Shown piece after piece: positions 46,363 through 55,109 of a stretch of DNA of 64,000 nt. Origin of the DNA: Blastococcus sp. CT_GayMR16. GTDB taxonomy: Bacteria > Actinomycetota > Actinomycetes > Mycobacteriales > Geodermatophilaceae. Numbering within the stretch: the stretch's first letter is position 1; each line of letters starts with the position of its first letter. The translations under genes and the position numbers were made by a program. The notes under the pieces are model-generated. The model was not told the DNA's origin and searched no databases. It saw only the letters and a program-made list of their open reading frames with translations. Where the stretch lies: NCBI RefSeq assembly GCF_004570875.1, contig NZ_SPQK01000002.1, forward strand, positions 62,001 through 126,000, given 5' to 3'.

Positions 46363-47376
46363 TTGTGGGGCTCGGTCGCAGACCGCGCGACGCCCACCAG
46401 CAAGTCCCGGCCGACAGTGTCCGCCGGTCTTCTCACCGGGCTCCTCGTCGCCCTGTTCGGCGCCGCTCTGGCCACCGCCGCTCCCGCAGCCGCGATCGAC
46501 GACCCCTCCCGCCCCGATTCCCGGGTCACCCACGGGCCGAGCTGCCGTCCCGGCGGACTCGTCGTCGAGGTCGTGGCCGGCACGGCGCCCTACTCCGTGC
46601 GGCTGGCCACCACCCGCACGCCGTCCGGTGAGGACGAGGCGACCCTCCAGCCCGGCGAGACCGTCGTCCTCCGCACGGACGACGTGGCGTGGGGCGAGAC
46701 GATCGACGGCCGGCTGGAGTTCGCCGCGCAGGACGGCACCGGCGTGACCTTCGTCGACGAACTCGAGGAGTACAGCTTCACCCGGCCGACGCGGGAGGAC
46801 TGCGACGCGATCGCCGCGCCGACCGCCCCGGAGCCCACGACCACCGCACCGCCGTCCCCCTCCGCGACGCCCACTCCCGACGGCGACGCGACTCCTTCCA
46901 GCTCGGCCCCGCCGACGACCACGACGACGACCGAGACCCCGGCGCCGGGGGGTGCCGTTCCCGGTGGCGGCGGGCCCGCGACCCCCGCCCCCCGTGCGGT
47001 GACGGCCGGCGACACCGTGACCCTGCAGGCCTCGGGATTCCTCCCGGGTGAGCGCGTGACGATCCAGATGCACGGCAGCGACGACATCCTCGCCACGGCG
47101 ACCGCAGGACCCGACGGGTCGGTGCAGACCGAGGTCCGCATCCCCGACGGCACCGAGGCCGGTCCGGCGACCATCGACATGGTCGGCGCCGACTCCGCGG
47201 TCGTCGCCCCCGTCGCCCTCCAGGTGGCCGCGGACCAGACACCGGTCGTCGGCGACGGGGCGGCCGACGTCGTCCCCCTCACGGCCGCCGCGGTGGCGCT
47301 CGTGGCCGCCGTCGCCGGACTCGTCTCCGTCGCCGGACGTCACCGCGGCCGCCGGCACACCATTCGGAGCGCCTGA
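46363..47376 (+). CDS. Secreted, membrane-anchored Ig-like surface protein
   Basis: 337 residues with signal peptide (about 20-45, LLTGLLVALFGAALATAAPA), a first beta domain (50-145), a Thr/Pro/Ser-rich linker with TTTTTTETPAPGG, an Ig-like domain near 210-300 (DTVTLQASGFLPGERVTIQM) and a C-terminal transmembrane helix ending with RHRGRRHTIRSA. This is a cell-wall-spanning surface protein of actinobacterial type. The start is uncertain: TTG at 46363 is used; GTG at 46417 would still leave a signal peptide. Confidence 0.8.
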   Translation: MWGSVADRATPTSKSRPTVSAGLLTGLLVALFGAALATAAPAAAIDDPSRPDSRVTHGPSCRPGGLVVEVVAGTAPYSVRLATTRTPSGEDEATLQPGETVVLRTDDVAWGETIDGRLEFAAQDGTGVTFVDELEEYSFTRPTREDCDAIAAPTAPEPTTTAPPSPSATPTPDGDATPSSSAPPTTTTTTETPAPGGAVPGGGGPATPAPRAVTAGDTVTLQASGFLPGERVTIQMHGSDDILATATAGPDGSVQTEVRIPDGTEAGPATIDMVGADSAVVAPVALQVAADQTPVVGDGAADVVPLTAAAVALVAAVAGLVSVAGRHRGRRHTIRSA

Positions 47377-47430
47377 GCCCGCTTCCGCGACGGGATGACC
47401 GCGCTGCTCGCCGGGGGCTGTCCTGCTCCC

Positions 47431-47473
47431 AACCTTGTGCTCTGCGTGCCCAGCGCACGCAGAGCACAAGGTT
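47431..47473. repeat. 19-bp perfect palindrome, intergenic repeat copy 1
   Basis: AACCTTGTGCTCTGCGTGC (47431-47449) pairs perfectly with 47455-47473 around a 5-base loop. The core GTGCTCTGC / GCAGAGCAC and the TTCCGGA that follows are shared with a second element at 59798-59843. It lies 66 bases before the VOC gene start. Could be a REP-like repeat or terminator after the surface-protein gene. Confidence 0.85.
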
Positions 47474-47538
47474 CCGGACAGACACCTGCTGTCCCGCCGG
47501 GGGGCGACCTACCGCCTCGGCCTCGCTACGGTCGGATC

Positions 47539-47889
47539 GTGACTGTCGAACTCTTCGCGGGCATCCCGGTGCGCGACTACGAGCGGGCCGTGGCCTGGTA
47601 CGAGCAACTGCTGGGCTCGGGGCCGAGCTTCCTGCCGAACGACACCGAGGCGGTGTGGGAGCTCGCCGAGAACCGGTACGTGTACATCGAGGTGCGACCC
47701 GACCATGCGGGCCATGCGATGCACACGGTCTTCGTCGACGACCTCGATGCCCGTCTCCAGGCGATGTCCGGTCGAGGGATGGAGCCCGCCGAGCAGGAGA
47801 CCTATTCGAACGGCGTGCGGAAAGCCACGTACCGGGATCCGGACGGCAACGAGTTCGGCTTCGGTGGGGGCCCGGACGACGCGACCTGA
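47539..47889 (+). CDS. VOC (glyoxalase/bleomycin-resistance fold) protein
   Basis: 116 residues, one VOC domain: ELFAGIPVRDYERAVAWYEQ, LAENRYVYIEVRPDHAGHA, and YRDPDGNEFGFGGG at the end. The fold binds small molecules and a metal; no substrate can be assigned. GTG start after a short spacer; ORF upstream of it spans the palindrome and is not coding. Confidence 0.85.
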   Translation: MTVELFAGIPVRDYERAVAWYEQLLGSGPSFLPNDTEAVWELAENRYVYIEVRPDHAGHAMHTVFVDDLDARLQAMSGRGMEPAEQETYSNGVRKATYRDPDGNEFGFGGGPDDAT

Positions 47890-47900
47890 CGCTCGACCAC

Positions 47901-49538
47901 TCAGCTCCGCTGGCGGAGCGCGTCGAACAGCACCGTCTGCAGGTCGTTCTCGTCGACAGCGGAGTAGGCGTCGCCACCGGTAGCGGCGGCGATCTGCTCG
48001 AGCGCGCCCATGTCGGCGTCCGGCCCCAGCGCGATGCCGATGACCTTCACCGGCCGGCTGGGGTCGACCTCGGCGCTGAGGGCCTGCACGAGCGCGTCGA
48101 GCCCGATGGTGTCCTCGTCCTCGTCCTTGCCGTCGGTGACGATGACGACGCTGGTGACGGCGGTCGGGTCGAAGTTCGCCCGGGCCGCGCGCACGGCGGC
48201 GAGCGTCGTGTCGTACAGACCCGTGCCGCCGGGTGAGAGCCGGTCCGGGATCGAGTCCAGCTGCTCGGTGAGGACGTCGCGCTGCGGACGTCCCCCGGCG
48301 TCGGCGGCCAAGGTGCGCGTCGGCACCAGCTCGACCCAGTCGGTGTCACTCCCCAGCCGCCGGGCGAAGGCCCACAGGCCGATGGCGGCGTTGTCCGGGA
48401 ACAGGGCGAGGGCGCTCTTCGCGGCGTCCCGGGCGAGGGTGGCGCGCGTGCCGTCGCCGACCGGTGCCCTCATCGACGTCGAGACGTCGAAGACCGCCAG
48501 CAGCCGGGAGGGCTTGGCCAGGCTGGACAACCGCGCGAACAGTCCCTGCACCTCGGCGGGGTCCAGGGTCAGCGTCGCCGGGGCCGCCTCCTGGATGCCG
48601 GTCTGACCGCCGGCACCCGGCGGTGGCGCGCCGTCGCTGCCGCGGAAGCCGGCCTCCTGGACCAGCGTCAGCGCCCGGTCGGAGGTCAGGGTGCGGACGA
48701 CGGCGTCGGCCGCGGCGCGCTCGGTGCCCGACCGCTCGCCCACGCGGAGCACGGGGTAGTCGAGGAACGGCGAGCCCTCCGCCGGATAGACCGCGATGAG
48801 CGAGGGGTTCTCGGTGCCCTGGTTGATCCGGAACACCTCCTGCTCGCTGACCGGCACCACCGGGGCGTCGTCGGCACCGGCGGCGCCGGCCGCGAGGGCG
48901 TCGGCGGGCGTGATCGGCGTCGCCCGGGCCGCGGCCAGGACCGCCTCCACGACGGCGTTGTCGGCGTCCTCACCCCCACCCAGGGACGACCGGACGGCGG
49001 CCAGCGCGGACAGTCCCTCGGCGCTGCTGGCCAGGTCCGGCACGGCCAGGGGCCGGTCGGTGGCCAGCGCCTGGCCCCAGCTCGGGACCTGCGCCGTCCA
49101 GCCGAGGGCGTCGCCCACCGCGCGGCTGGTCGCCAGCACGACGGGGGAGGAGCCCATGGAACCGGCGCCCTCCAGGGGTGCCTCGCCGGCGCGGCCGGCC
49201 CACAGCGAGGAGTCCGGCACCCAGACGCCGGGCAGCGCGTCGGCATCGAGCGCCCCGAGGTCACCGACGGTCTGCAGCGGCTCCTGGGCGGTCACGTCCG
49301 GGACGGCGCAGAGGCCGTCGTCCAGGACGATCGGGTCGGCGAGGAGCTTCCCGGCGACGTCGCCCAGCTCGGGAGCCACGGTCACCCCGACGATCTGCCG
49401 GGTCTCGCACTCCTCGCCGGAACCGGCGATCCACCAGACCAGGCCACCGGCCAGGAGGACGGCGACGATGCCGGCCGCGATCAGGACGACGGGCGCCGGA
49501 CGGCGCGCGGGGGCAGTGGGATCGGCGTGGCGGCCCAT
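47901..49538 (-). CDS. Membrane-anchored solute-binding-like and VWA domain protein
   Basis: 545 residues: N-terminal transmembrane helix (about 16-38), a solute-binding-type domain (about 50-310, with GVWVPDSSLWAGRAGEAPLE and VLATSRAVGDALGWTAQVPS), then a von Willebrand A domain from about 345 to the end. MIDAS motif AVFDVSTSMRAPV (Asp-x-Ser-x-Ser), then GLYDTTLAAVRAARANF and SVVIVTDGKDEDEDTIG. Fusions of this kind are common in actinobacteria as extracellular proteins of unknown function. It is separated from the ABC operon by a hairpin. Confidence 0.88.
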   Translation of the reverse strand: MGRHADPTAPARRPAPVVLIAAGIVAVLLAGGLVWWIAGSGEECETRQIVGVTVAPELGDVAGKLLADPIVLDDGLCAVPDVTAQEPLQTVGDLGALDADALPGVWVPDSSLWAGRAGEAPLEGAGSMGSSPVVLATSRAVGDALGWTAQVPSWGQALATDRPLAVPDLASSAEGLSALAAVRSSLGGGEDADNAVVEAVLAAARATPITPADALAAGAAGADDAPVVPVSEQEVFRINQGTENPSLIAVYPAEGSPFLDYPVLRVGERSGTERAAADAVVRTLTSDRALTLVQEAGFRGSDGAPPPGAGGQTGIQEAAPATLTLDPAEVQGLFARLSSLAKPSRLLAVFDVSTSMRAPVGDGTRATLARDAAKSALALFPDNAAIGLWAFARRLGSDTDWVELVPTRTLAADAGGRPQRDVLTEQLDSIPDRLSPGGTGLYDTTLAAVRAARANFDPTAVTSVVIVTDGKDEDEDTIGLDALVQALSAEVDPSRPVKVIGIALGPDADMGALEQIAAATGGDAYSAVDENDLQTVLFDALRQRS

Positions 49539-49652
49539 GCTCTCTCTCTGTTGCTCGACTCGGGGGGTGGCGCGGCTCCCCCGAGCCCGCAGCGACAGAG
49601 TAGATGGCTGCCGGGTCCACCCCTGTCAGCCGGTTGTGGGCAGAACGGCGAC

Positions 49653-49686
49653 GGGCCGCCGGCCTCCGCGAGGAGACCGGCGGCCC
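49653..49686 (-). terminator. Terminator hairpin of ABC-transporter operon
   Basis: GGGCCGCCGG (49653-49662) and CCGGCGGCCC (49677-49686) form a perfect 10-bp stem with a 14-base loop, 22 bases past the stop of the binding-protein gene. No clear T-run; a typical GC-rich actinobacterial terminator. Confidence 0.72.
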
Positions 49687-49708
49687 GCCGTCACTGCTGG
49701 GTCCTACC

Positions 49709-51058
49709 TCAGTTGAACGGCTCCTCGTCCGGGATGCCGCTCTCCGGCGGGGTCGCGTGCTCGGCCTCGGACTCCTCGATGTCGGCGTCACCGATGTCGG
49801 TCACCAGGATGCCGGTCTGCGGATCGGCAGCGGTGCCGGCCAGCTGGACGACCTGCATGCCCGAGATGCCCAGGTGGCTGTCCGTCGAGTAGCGGAACGG
49901 GGAGAACGCGGGGCCCTCCCAGTCGGCGCCGACGGTCTCGACGGCCTCGATCAGGTCGTCGCGGGTCGGGTTCTGGCCTGCAGCCTGCAACGCCTGCACC
50001 ATCGTGTACGCCTGCGCCATGCCGTAGATCCGGTAGTTGGTGAGCTCACCCTCCTGGCCGGACTCGTCCCAGACCTTCTGCCACAGCTGAACCCACGGGT
50101 CCTCGGGTGCGTCGACGCCGGGCATGTACTCGGTGGTGATGACCCCGTCCAGCAGGCTGGCGTCGCTCACCGCGCCCTGCGAGAAGCGAGCCAGGAGTGA
50201 ACCGACCAGCGCCGGGTCCGAGCCCACGTTGGAGTAGATCCACTGCGACGGCTTGAAGCCCAGCTGCAGCGCGGTCAGCTGCGTCAGGGCCGTGTAGCTG
50301 GGCGTGTTGAAGCCGACGACGACGTCGGCGCCGGAAGCCTGCAGAGCGGCCATCTGCGGAGCCACGTTGGTGTTGCCCGAGGTGTACCGCTGGGTCTCCA
50401 CGACCTGGTCCTCGATGTACTGCATCAGGCCGGCCTCGCCGTCCTCGCCGAAGTCGTCGTCCTGGAGGAAGAGTCCGACCTTCGCATCGGGGAGGTTGTC
50501 GGCGATGTACTGGCCGATGACCTTCCCCTCGCTCTCGTAGTCGGTCTGCCAGCCGAAGGAGTACGGGTTGGTGTCCGGGTCCTCGCCCCAGAGCAGCGAG
50601 CCGGAGGCCACGAACAGGTCGGGCACGCCCTCGGTGTTGAGGAAGTCGAGCACCGCGCTGTGGGTCGGGGTGCCCAGGCCGCCGACGATCGCGAAGACCT
50701 CGTCCTCGAGCACCAACTGGTTGACGACCTGGCTGGTGTTGGTCGGGTTGTAGGCGTCGTCCTTGTAGATCCACTCGATCTCGCGGTCGTAGACGCCGCC
50801 GGCCTTGTTGACGTAGTCGTAGTACGCCTGCGCGCCGGTGGGGATCTCGCTGTACCCGGGCGCTGCGACGCCGGTCAGCGGGTAGTGGGCGCCGAGCTTG
50901 ATGGTGTCCTCGGTGATGCCGGGCGCGGAGGCCTCGTTCGCGCCGCCGGTGCTCCCGCCACCGCCATTGTCGTCATTGCTGCCGCCGCATGCGGCGACGG
51001 TGGAGACGACGGTGGCTGCGGCGAGCAGGCTCACGAGACGTCGGGAGGATCTGGACAA
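49709..51058 (-). CDS. Branched-chain amino-acid-type ABC transporter substrate-binding lipoprotein
   Basis: 449 residues. Lipoprotein signal with lipobox VAACGG near residue 20-24 (TTG start at 51058 preceded by GAGGAGAACAG gives the best signal peptide). Peripla_BP_6 type: ITEDTIKLGAHYPLTGVAAP, GAQAYYDYVNKAGGVYDREI, VFAIVGGLGTPTHSAVLDFL and the later YGMAQAYTMVQALQAAGQNP. Binds a substrate outside the membrane and delivers it to the two permeases. It is last in the operon. Amino acids, urea or amide-like compounds are possible ligands. Confidence 0.92.
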   Translation of the reverse strand: MSRSSRRLVSLLAAATVVSTVAACGGSNDDNGGGGSTGGANEASAPGITEDTIKLGAHYPLTGVAAPGYSEIPTGAQAYYDYVNKAGGVYDREIEWIYKDDAYNPTNTSQVVNQLVLEDEVFAIVGGLGTPTHSAVLDFLNTEGVPDLFVASGSLLWGEDPDTNPYSFGWQTDYESEGKVIGQYIADNLPDAKVGLFLQDDDFGEDGEAGLMQYIEDQVVETQRYTSGNTNVAPQMAALQASGADVVVGFNTPSYTALTQLTALQLGFKPSQWIYSNVGSDPALVGSLLARFSQGAVSDASLLDGVITTEYMPGVDAPEDPWVQLWQKVWDESGQEGELTNYRIYGMAQAYTMVQALQAAGQNPTRDDLIEAVETVGADWEGPAFSPFRYSTDSHLGISGMQVVQLAGTAADPQTGILVTDIGDADIEESEAEHATPPESGIPDEEPFN

Positions 51059-51143
51059 CTGTTCTCCTCTGGTGCGGCCCGGGCTTCGGTGCCCGGGAGT
51101 CGGGGTGGGGATGGGCGGCCGGAGCCGTCGGTTCACTCGGGCC

Positions 51144-52343
51144 TCACCCCCTGTCGGCGGCGCGCCCGGCAGTGGCGCGCTTGGCGCGGGCGGTCATCCA
51201 GCGGAGCCGGAGGGTGCCGACGAAGCCGGCGGGAGCGAAGATCATCGCGACGATCAGGACGACGCCGTAGACGAGCGGTGCGATCTGGGCGGCCTCGGTG
51301 CTGTCCAGCCCGAGGTCGGCGCCGAGGTCGGTGACGAACGGGGGCAGGAACACCAGCAGAGCCGAGCCCAGCAACGCCCCGAGCAGGCTGCCGAGGCCGC
51401 CGAGCACGATCGCGGTGAGCAGCGCCAGCGAGAGCACGAGGGTGAAGTTGGTCGGTGCGGCCAGGCGCACCACCAGTGCCATCACCCCACCCGCCAGACC
51501 CGCGGCAGCTGCGCTGACCACGAATGCCAGCACCCGCCAGGTGCCGAGGTTGATGCCGGCCAGCTCGGCGGCCACCTCCTGGTCGCGGACGGCCCGCCAG
51601 GTGCGGCCGATCCGGCTGCGCATCAGGTTCGCCAGCAGGAAGTAGGTGATGAGCAGGCAGATCGTGCCCAGGTAGGCCAGCCACTTGGTGCCGGTCGCCG
51701 ACGCGCCCGAGACGAGGTCGATGAAGTTCGTGAACACGTCGGGCGGCTGCGGAGCGCGCACACGCAGGCCCTGGTCGCCGCCGAACGTGCCCTGGAAATA
51801 CACGGCGAGGCCGGGCAGGCCGACGGCCAGCGCGAGCGTCGCGCCGGCCAGGTAGGGCCCGTGCAGGCGGGCCGCGGCCACGCCCACGAGTGCTCCCACG
51901 ACCGTGGCCGTCAGCACCGACACCAGCAGGATCAGCGGCAGGGGGAGCGGGTCCTCGCCGCGTTCGGTCTGCAGGAACAGTGCCGTCGTGTAGGCGCCGA
52001 CGGCCATCAGCGCGCCGTGGCCGAGGGAGATCTGGCCGTTGAGCCCGGTCAGGACGGTGAGCCCGCCCGCGGCGATCGCGTAGTAGGTCAGCGAGGCCAG
52101 CTGCGAGTTCGTGAAGGGGTCGGTGACCTCCAGCAGGATCACCGCACCGACAGCGGACAGCAGCACGATCAGCAGGTGCCGCAGCAGCGTGGACTTCGGG
52201 AGGAAGGAACGGCCGCCGGCTGCCTGGGCGGACGGGACGTTCGCGGCCGCGGTCGCCGTGAACGGCGCCTCCTCGATCAGCTCCTCGGTCGTCCGGCCTG
52301 GGCCCGCGGCGGGGGCAGGGGTCTTCGACTCGCTCATCGTCAT
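51144..52343 (-). CDS. livM: ABC transporter permease, LivM-like
   Basis: 399 residues. N-terminal cytoplasmic 50 residues, then about eight to ten transmembrane segments. LivM markers: TVLTGLNGQISLGHGALMAV, GPYLAGATLALAVGLPGLA, RSRIGRTWRAVRDQEVAAEL (EAA-like coupling loop) and VLGGLGSLLGALLGSALLVF. It forms the membrane channel with the LivH-like subunit. Its start overlaps the livH stop. Confidence 0.92.
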   Translation of the reverse strand: MTMSESKTPAPAAGPGRTTEELIEEAPFTATAAANVPSAQAAGGRSFLPKSTLLRHLLIVLLSAVGAVILLEVTDPFTNSQLASLTYYAIAAGGLTVLTGLNGQISLGHGALMAVGAYTTALFLQTERGEDPLPLPLILLVSVLTATVVGALVGVAAARLHGPYLAGATLALAVGLPGLAVYFQGTFGGDQGLRVRAPQPPDVFTNFIDLVSGASATGTKWLAYLGTICLLITYFLLANLMRSRIGRTWRAVRDQEVAAELAGINLGTWRVLAFVVSAAAAGLAGGVMALVVRLAAPTNFTLVLSLALLTAIVLGGLGSLLGALLGSALLVFLPPFVTDLGADLGLDSTEAAQIAPLVYGVVLIVAMIFAPAGFVGTLRLRWMTARAKRATAGRAADRG

Positions 52344-53224
52344 GCCCTCCGGGCCGTGCTGCTGGCGAACAGACCGCCGGGTCGGACGAGGAGCACGACC
52401 ATCAGGATCACGAGGGCGGAGACGTTGACGAGGGCGCTGCCGCGGTCGACGTAGCCGCTGATGTAGCTCAGCGCCAGGCCGAGGATGAGCCCGCCGACGA
52501 TGGCGCCGATCGGGGAGTCGAGGCCGCCGAGCACCGCGGCGACGAAGCCGAAGACGATCAGGCTGTCCATGTAGGCCGGGTAGACGAACCCGCCGCCGGC
52601 GATCAGCAGCCCCGACAGCGAGCCCACCACCGCGGCCAGGCCCCAGCCGAGCGTGAGCATCCGGCCGACCCGGACGCCGAGCAGACGGGCCACCTCCTGG
52701 CCGAAGGCCGAGGCGCGCATCGCCAGACCGGTTCGGGTGAAGCGGAACAGCGCCACCAGCAGCGCCATGACGACCAGCACGGAACCGATCACGTAGAGGC
52801 TCGTCGGCGTCAGCGCGATGGTGGTGTCGCCGATCGTGAACCCGCGGACCCCGAAGGGCGTCGGGAACGACTGGAACGAGGACCCCGCGATGATCGCGAT
52901 CAGGGCCTGGATGGCCACGAAGAGGCCCAGCGTCACGATCACCGCGTTGAGCTCGGGACCACCTTCGACCGGCCGGATGATGATCCGCTCGACGAGGGCT
53001 CCCATGACGAAGCCGGCGATCAGGGCCACGACCAGCGCCACCCAGTAGGACGCGCCCGCGTTGATGATGGCCAGGGCGATGAACGCCGTCGCGGCGGCCA
53101 TCGAGCCCTGCGCGAAGTTGACGATCCGGGTGGACCGCCAGATCAGCACCAGGGCCAGCGCGAACGCCGAATAGATCATGCCCTGGGTCAACCCGCTGAG
53201 GGTGACGTTCACGAACTGCTGCAC
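52340..53224 (-). CDS. livH: ABC transporter permease, LivH-like
   Basis: 294 residues, about eight transmembrane segments. LivH markers: GLTQGMIYSAFALALVLIWR, STRIVNFAQGSMAAATAFIA, RFTRTGLAMRASAFGQEVAR and AAVLGGLDSPIGAIVGGLIL. Pairs with LivM. It is separated from livF by 55 bases, which may hold a weak ribosome-binding site. Confidence 0.92.
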   Translation of the reverse strand: MQQFVNVTLSGLTQGMIYSAFALALVLIWRSTRIVNFAQGSMAAATAFIALAIINAGASYWVALVVALIAGFVMGALVERIIIRPVEGGPELNAVIVTLGLFVAIQALIAIIAGSSFQSFPTPFGVRGFTIGDTTIALTPTSLYVIGSVLVVMALLVALFRFTRTGLAMRASAFGQEVARLLGVRVGRMLTLGWGLAAVVGSLSGLLIAGGGFVYPAYMDSLIVFGFVAAVLGGLDSPIGAIVGGLILGLALSYISGYVDRGSALVNVSALVILMVVLLVRPGGLFASSTARRA

Positions 53225-53279
53225 GACGAGGTGCCTTCCTCGAGCGGAGTGGGCGGGGGCGGTCGGGCGGGCCTGCGGT

Positions 53280-54062
53280 TCAGAAGCCGAGGTAGGCGTG
53301 CCGGAGGCCTTCGTCGGCCATCAGCGACCGGGCCTGGTCGGTGACCACGACCCGCCCCAGGTTCAGGACGACGCCGACGTCGGCGACCGACAGCGCGCTG
53401 CGGGCGTTCTGTTCCACCAGCAGCACCGACAGGCCCTCGGAGTCGACCAGCTTGCGGAGCAGCCCGAAGATCTGCGCCACGATCCGCGGCGCGAGGCCCA
53501 GGGACGGCTCGTCCAGCAGCAGGATGCGGGGCTGGGCGAGCAGGGCGCGGCCGATGACCAGCATCTGCCGCTCACCGCCGGAGAGGGTGTGCGCCGCGTT
53601 GTCCCGGCGTTCGGCGATCCTCGGGAAGATGTCGTAGACGCGGTCGAACTCGCTCCGCTCCACCTTTCCCCGGAACAGCGAGCCCACCCGCAGGTTCTCG
53701 TCGACGGTCAGCTCGGCGATGACGCCGCGCCCCTCGGGCACGTGCGCCATGCCCTTGCCGACCATCGCCTCGACCGGGGCCCGGGTGATGTCCTCGCCGT
53801 CCAGCGTGACCCGGCCGGCCTGGGGGCGGACCAGCCCGCTGATCGTGCGGAGCAGGGTGGTCTTGCCCGCTCCGTTGGCGCCCAGGACGGCGGTGATCCG
53901 GCCGGCCTCGGCGCTCAGCGTGACGCCGTCGAGCGCGCGGACCGGGCCGTAGGCGGAGGTGAGGCCATCGACCTCGAGCAGCGCGGTACCGGGGGCAGCG
54001 CGCCCACCTGCTCCCGCTGCCGCGCCGGCGGAGACCGCGGTGCTGCCGTGCGCGTCAGTCAT
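53280..54062 (-). CDS. livF: ABC transporter ATPase, LivF-like
   Basis: 260 residues. Walker A AVLGANGAGKTTLLRTIS, Q-loop, signature HTLSGGERQMLVIGRALLAQ, Walker B RILLLDEPSLGLAPRIV, H-loop LVEQNARSALSVAD. LivF-type ending GLRHAYLGF. It couples ATP hydrolysis to import. A poly-Ala/Gly N-terminus of about 25 residues precedes the domain. Start overlaps the upstream livG-like stop by 8 bases. Confidence 0.93.
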   Translation of the reverse strand: MTDAHGSTAVSAGAAAGAGGRAAPGTALLEVDGLTSAYGPVRALDGVTLSAEAGRITAVLGANGAGKTTLLRTISGLVRPQAGRVTLDGEDITRAPVEAMVGKGMAHVPEGRGVIAELTVDENLRVGSLFRGKVERSEFDRVYDIFPRIAERRDNAAHTLSGGERQMLVIGRALLAQPRILLLDEPSLGLAPRIVAQIFGLLRKLVDSEGLSVLLVEQNARSALSVADVGVVLNLGRVVVTDQARSLMADEGLRHAYLGF

Positions 54063-54996
54063 TCGCCCGCCCTCCGTCGGTGGCGGCCAGCTCGGCGGCG
54101 TCGGCCTCGACGTCGACGTCGTCCCCGAGGTAGGCCTCGGTGACCGCCGGGTCGGCCTGGACCTCGGCCGGTGTGCCGGCGGCGATCTGCTTGCCGGAGT
54201 CCAGGACGGTGATCCGGTCGCAGACCTTCATCACCAGATCCATGTGGTGCTCGACCAGCAGCACGCTCATCCGCGAGGACAGGGCGCGGATCAGTTCGCC
54301 GAGCTCGTGCATCTCGTCCTCGGCCAGACCACTGGCCGGCTCGTCGAGCAGCAGCAGCTCGGGATCGGCGACCAGCGCCCGGGCCAGGGCCACCCGCTTC
54401 TGCACCGGATAGGGGAGGCTGCCGGGATAGCGGCCGGCGTAGCCCTCGGCGCCCAGCTCGACCAGCGCCTGGGTGGCCCGCTCGCGGAGCAGTCGGTCGT
54501 CCTTGTCGGCAGTGGGCAGCGCCAGCAGCGCCGAGAAGAACCCGGCCTTCGCGTGCCGGTGCGCACCGACCATCACGTTCTCCAGCACGGTCAGGCCGGC
54601 GAACAGGCCCACGCCCTGCAGGGTGCGGGAGATGCCGAGCTTGCTCAGTTGGCTCGGCTTCAGCCGGCGCAGCTCCTGGTCGCGCCAGGTGATCCGGCCC
54701 GCGTTGGGGCGCACCAGTCCGCAGGCGACGTTGAACAGGGTCGTCTTGCCGGCGCCGTTCGGGCCGATGAGCCCGTGCACCTGGCCGGGCTCGACGGCGA
54801 GCGAGACGTCACTGAGCGCGGCCACGCCGCCGAAGGCGACGCTGATGCCAGTCATCTCGAGCCGGGCGGTGGGCGTTCTTTCCTCGAAAGGCTGGCTGCC
54901 GGAGTGCGGAGGCGGCTGCGCCAAGGGGCCCACTTCTCCTCTTCGTCGGGGAGGGTCGTGCGCCTGGCCAGGTTCGGACGGCGACGATTGGGTCAC
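54055..54996 (-). CDS. livG: ABC transporter ATPase, LivG-like
   Basis: 313 residues. Walker A GLIGPNGAGKTTLFNVACGL, LivG-type insertion LSKLGISRTLQGVGLFAGLT, Walker B ELLLLDEPASGLAEDEM, and H-loop LVEHHMDLVMKVCDRITVLD. The signature is LPYPVQKRV instead of the usual LSYGQQ type, a variant; the second Gly is replaced by Pro. GTG start (V of VTQSSPSE) chosen; upstream codons are weak. An N-terminal 55-residue Pro-rich extension is present. Confidence 0.9.
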   Translation of the reverse strand: MTQSSPSEPGQAHDPPRRRGEVGPLAQPPPHSGSQPFEERTPTARLEMTGISVAFGGVAALSDVSLAVEPGQVHGLIGPNGAGKTTLFNVACGLVRPNAGRITWRDQELRRLKPSQLSKLGISRTLQGVGLFAGLTVLENVMVGAHRHAKAGFFSALLALPTADKDDRLLRERATQALVELGAEGYAGRYPGSLPYPVQKRVALARALVADPELLLLDEPASGLAEDEMHELGELIRALSSRMSVLLVEHHMDLVMKVCDRITVLDSGKQIAAGTPAEVQADPAVTEAYLGDDVDVEADAAELAATDGGRAND

Positions 54997-55109
54997 GAGT
55001 ACGTCCCGCTGAGCCTGCCGGGTCGTGGTGCTCGTCACAATGGGCGCGCTGCACAGTGATCGCAAGTTCGTGTTGTGCTGGGTGCGGCGCGTCACGAGGA
55101 GGTGATCGA

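Noticed and set aside
44780-46747. 655-codon plus frame opposite the hydroxy-acid oxidase
   Set aside because: No protein-like composition; the minus-strand FMN enzyme carries all family motifs.
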